DNA of 64,000 nucleotides from Chloroflexota bacterium (GTDB lineage Bacteria; Chloroflexota; UBA11872; VXNJ01). Positions 62,082 through 64,000 of the stretch are shown in pieces. The position numbers were made by a program, and so were the translations under genes. The notes beneath the pieces were generated by a model. That model searched no databases and was not told the origin of the DNA. It was given only the letters and a program-made list of their open reading frames with translations. Location of the stretch: positions 339,181-403,180 of the forward strand of contig JAPOWW010000004.1 of NCBI GenBank assembly GCA_026707405.1, given 5' to 3'. Numbering within the stretch: the first letter of the stretch is position 1; every line of letters starts with the position of its first letter.

Positions 62082-63350
62082 ATGGACGGTATTTCGACCG
62101 AGCTTCTGGAAAAGGCCACGCTGGCTAGTCACGCCGCGAGGTCTCTGGTCACCCTGTCCACCGCCGGGAAGAACGCGGCCCTGCGCGCAATGGCGTCGGC
62201 CATCACCGCGAACATGGATCGAATTCTGGAAGAAAATGCCAAAGATGTCGCAACGGCAGCGGAAAACGGTGCTGACGAACATATCCTGGACCGGCTTCGT
62301 CTAACCCCCGACCGGGTCGACGGGATAGTGGACGGGATCGCGCAAGTCATCCAGCTTCCCGATCCGATTGGAGAGGTGATCGAGTCGCGGATCGTGGAAA
62401 GCGGTCTGGAAGTGTCGCGTCGCAGGGTCCCCTTGGGAGTTGTAGGAATAATCTACGAAGCGCGCCCCAACGTTACCGTCGATGTTGCAGCCCTTTGTTT
62501 GAAGTCGGGAAATGCGTTGGTTTTGCGCGGCGGCAGCGAGGCGCTAAACAGCAATCGGGCGCTCGTCGCGGTGATATCGGAGGCCGCGAGAGAAGGCGGG
62601 GCGCCGGACGGTTGGGTGCAATCACTCGAAAACATGGACAGAGCCATCGTCGGACAAATGCTGCGGCTGAACTCCCTCATAGACGTGATCGTTCCAAGAG
62701 GAGGGGCGGAGCTCGTGAGCTTTGTCACCCAGAATTCAACCGTACCGGTCCTGGAGACGGGATTCGGAGTTTGTCACACGTACGTACATGAGCGAGCCGA
62801 CCACGATAAGGCTGCCAGGGTAGTCTTCAACGCCAAGGTGCGCAGGCCGTCCATCTGCAACGCTCTCGATTCGCTGTTGGTCGACAAGGAGATCGCGGCG
62901 GAGTTTCTTCCATGCATTGCCCGAGACTTAGACGGGGCCGGCGTCGAGATGAGAGTCGATCCGGACGCCGCTACGGTGATTGCGGGGGTTGCTCCCACGA
63001 GAGCCGCCACGCCCGAAGACTACGACACGGAATTCTTGTCCAAGCGGGTCGCCGTGAGAGTCGTGGATGGAGTAGACGACGCGATCCAGCACATCCGGGA
63101 GCACGGCTCCGGTCATTCGGAGGCGATAGTGACGGAAGACCATTCCGTGGCGCGACGGTTCGTAAACGAGGTGGACGCCGGAGCCGTCTACGTTAATGCG
63201 TCGACCCAATTCACGGACGGCGGTGAGTTCGGTCTCGGCGCGGAAATCGGCATAAGCACTCAGAAACTGCACGCGCGAGGCCCAATGGGACTCCGCGAGA
63301 TGACAGCCTATAAGTGGGTTGTCATAGGCGATGGGCATACGAGGCCCTAG
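62082..63350 (+). CDS. proA: Gamma-glutamyl phosphate reductase
   Basis: A 422-residue NADPH-dependent dehydrogenase for the second proline step. VGIIYEARPNVTVDVAALC and VLRGGSEALNSN are nucleotide-binding motifs, and the catalytic cysteine is Cys259 in RRPSICNALDSLL. ATG 62082. Together with proB makes glutamate semialdehyde; proC is elsewhere. Confidence 0.97.
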   Translation: MDGISTELLEKATLASHAARSLVTLSTAGKNAALRAMASAITANMDRILEENAKDVATAAENGADEHILDRLRLTPDRVDGIVDGIAQVIQLPDPIGEVIESRIVESGLEVSRRRVPLGVVGIIYEARPNVTVDVAALCLKSGNALVLRGGSEALNSNRALVAVISEAAREGGAPDGWVQSLENMDRAIVGQMLRLNSLIDVIVPRGGAELVSFVTQNSTVPVLETGFGVCHTYVHERADHDKAARVVFNAKVRRPSICNALDSLLVDKEIAAEFLPCIARDLDGAGVEMRVDPDAATVIAGVAPTRAATPEDYDTEFLSKRVAVRVVDGVDDAIQHIREHGSGHSEAIVTEDHSVARRFVNEVDAGAVYVNASTQFTDGGEFGLGAEIGISTQKLHARGPMGLREMTAYKWVVIGDGHTRP

Positions 63351-63627
63351 CTTGAGAATGAGCGAGTTGATACGTGGAGCTTATTTGGTGCCGAGTAGAG
63401 GCGGCATTTAGCACGCGGAAACCGCATCGGAAACCGGAACTCGGATAGATTCATCCAGAGTTGACAGGGCGGTTTAGCGGTTCGCAGTGATATTATTTTT
63501 GCACGAGGTGAGATTTGGATTTTCGGTGTTTCAATTGCCGTGGTCGTTAATCTCAATGCATCGTCCCAGCCGCGATCCAGTGTCTCAGCACAGGTTCCAA
63601 GCATGAGAAGCGTAGATATCCACGCTC
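63351..63627 (+). other. 277-bp intergenic region
   Basis: No gene is supported. It holds a short hairpin (TGCCG 63389-63393 with CGGCA 63402-63406) followed by TTTA, which could end the proBA transcript, and TTGACA (63461-63466) with TATTAT (63491-63496) too far apart for a normal promoter. A short minus-strand frame at 63347-63604 is not credible. Confidence 0.4.
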
Positions 63628-64000
63628 ATGGCCAAAGCTAGAAACGTATCTCGCCGCGCCTTGCTTGGGGCGGCCGTTTTAGGAGCCGGCTTTACGCTCG
63701 GCTTGGGCTCGGCGGTGGCAACGCGTATCGCCATGCGTTATGAGGGCGAGTTCCTGCCCGGATCGAAGGTAGGCGGGGTCGATATATCCGGTCTCACGCC
63801 AACGCAGGCCGTCGATATGTTCGATTCCCGCTGGCAGAGATACATCACCTCACCGGTGGTCTTTAGGACGCCTGGTCGAGATTGGAGGCCTTCGGCGGAC
63901 GAAATCGGAATTGGCGTCGACTATCTCACGCCAATTCGCAAGGCTTACGCTTGGGGACGGCATGGCGGGATTTTCCGTAGAGGACGTGAAAACGCGGCGG
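63628..64000 (+). CDS. VanW/PG-binding-type surface protein, N-terminal part
   Basis: The first 124 residues of a protein cut by the window edge. ATG 63628, then a basic pair and hydrophobic signal (SRRALLGAAVLGAG) suggesting export, possibly via Tat or as a membrane anchor. VGGVDISGLTPTQAVDMF is the hallmark of the PG_binding_4 (YoaR/VanW-type) domain that usually precedes a VanW or L,D-transpeptidase-like region. The rest is unknown. Function inferred as cell-wall binding. Confidence 0.7.
   Translation, partial: MAKARNVSRRALLGAAVLGAGFTLGLGSAVATRIAMRYEGEFLPGSKVGGVDISGLTPTQAVDMFDSRWQRYITSPVVFRTPGRDWRPSADEIGIGVDYLTPIRKAYAWGRHGGIFRRGRENAA

Noticed and set aside
63347..63604. 85-residue minus-strand frame after proA
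   Set aside because: Low coding character and no ribosome site; overlaps the proA end.

Overview
The window is a high-GC bacterial chromosome segment (about 58-60% G+C by eye) with dense, mostly plus-strand genes. Core genes dominate: rpoB, rpoC, rpoA, about 30 ribosomal protein genes, two EF-G paralogues, EF-Tu and secY. The best guess is a Chloroflexota (Dehalococcoidia/SAR202-like) genome. This rests on the coiled-coil-expanded RpoC, zinc-type S14 and S4, L24 with a zinc ribbon, an EF-G2-type paralogue, a DgoD-like enolase-superfamily enzyme and heavy use of GTG/TTG starts. The assignment is inference from gene content only; no rRNA gene is present.

Layout. (1) 1-4116: the end of an unknown gene, a convergent Tat/lipobox beta-propeller protein, miaB, and two small genes. 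(2) 4144-11207: a tightly packed envelope or extracellular polysaccharide operon containing a Wzy/O-antigen-ligase-like membrane protein, two GT4 and two GT2 glycosyltransferases, and a WcaJ-type initiating sugar-phosphate transferase. A large NHL-repeat lipoprotein follows (11233-13518). (3) 13713-19173: hrcA-grpE-dnaJ-prmA-mtaB-hit, a heat-shock/protein-quality group lacking dnaK. (4) 19191-48663: one roughly 29-kb same-strand transcription/translation block. It opens with a promoter and a 330-nt leader carrying a strong intrinsic-terminator hairpin, then rpoB-rpoC, the str genes (rpsL-rpsG-fusA-tuf), S10-spc-alpha genes (rpsJ to rplQ, with secY, adk, map and infA inside), then truA-rplM-rpsI. 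(5) 48803-51281, minus strand: an M50 site-2-type protease, an HD-domain protein, scpA and scpB. (6) 51511-63350: scattered metabolic and accessory genes, namely a TPR protein, a 4-TM protein, a DgoD-like dehydratase, an unknown coiled-coil protein, acetyl-CoA synthetase, a SelA/DgaE-like PLP protein, an EF-G2-like GTPase and proBA. (7) 63628-64000: the start of a VanW/PG-binding-type surface protein.

Most of the window is conserved housekeeping DNA; I saw no CRISPR array, phage, IS element, tRNA or rRNA. The most interesting signals lie inside the core genes: the attenuator-like rpoBC leader, an S12 protein naturally altered at three classical streptomycin-resistance positions, an rpsJ gene that appears to start at CTG, a chaperone operon without dnaK, and an EF-G paralogue missing the catalytic histidine.
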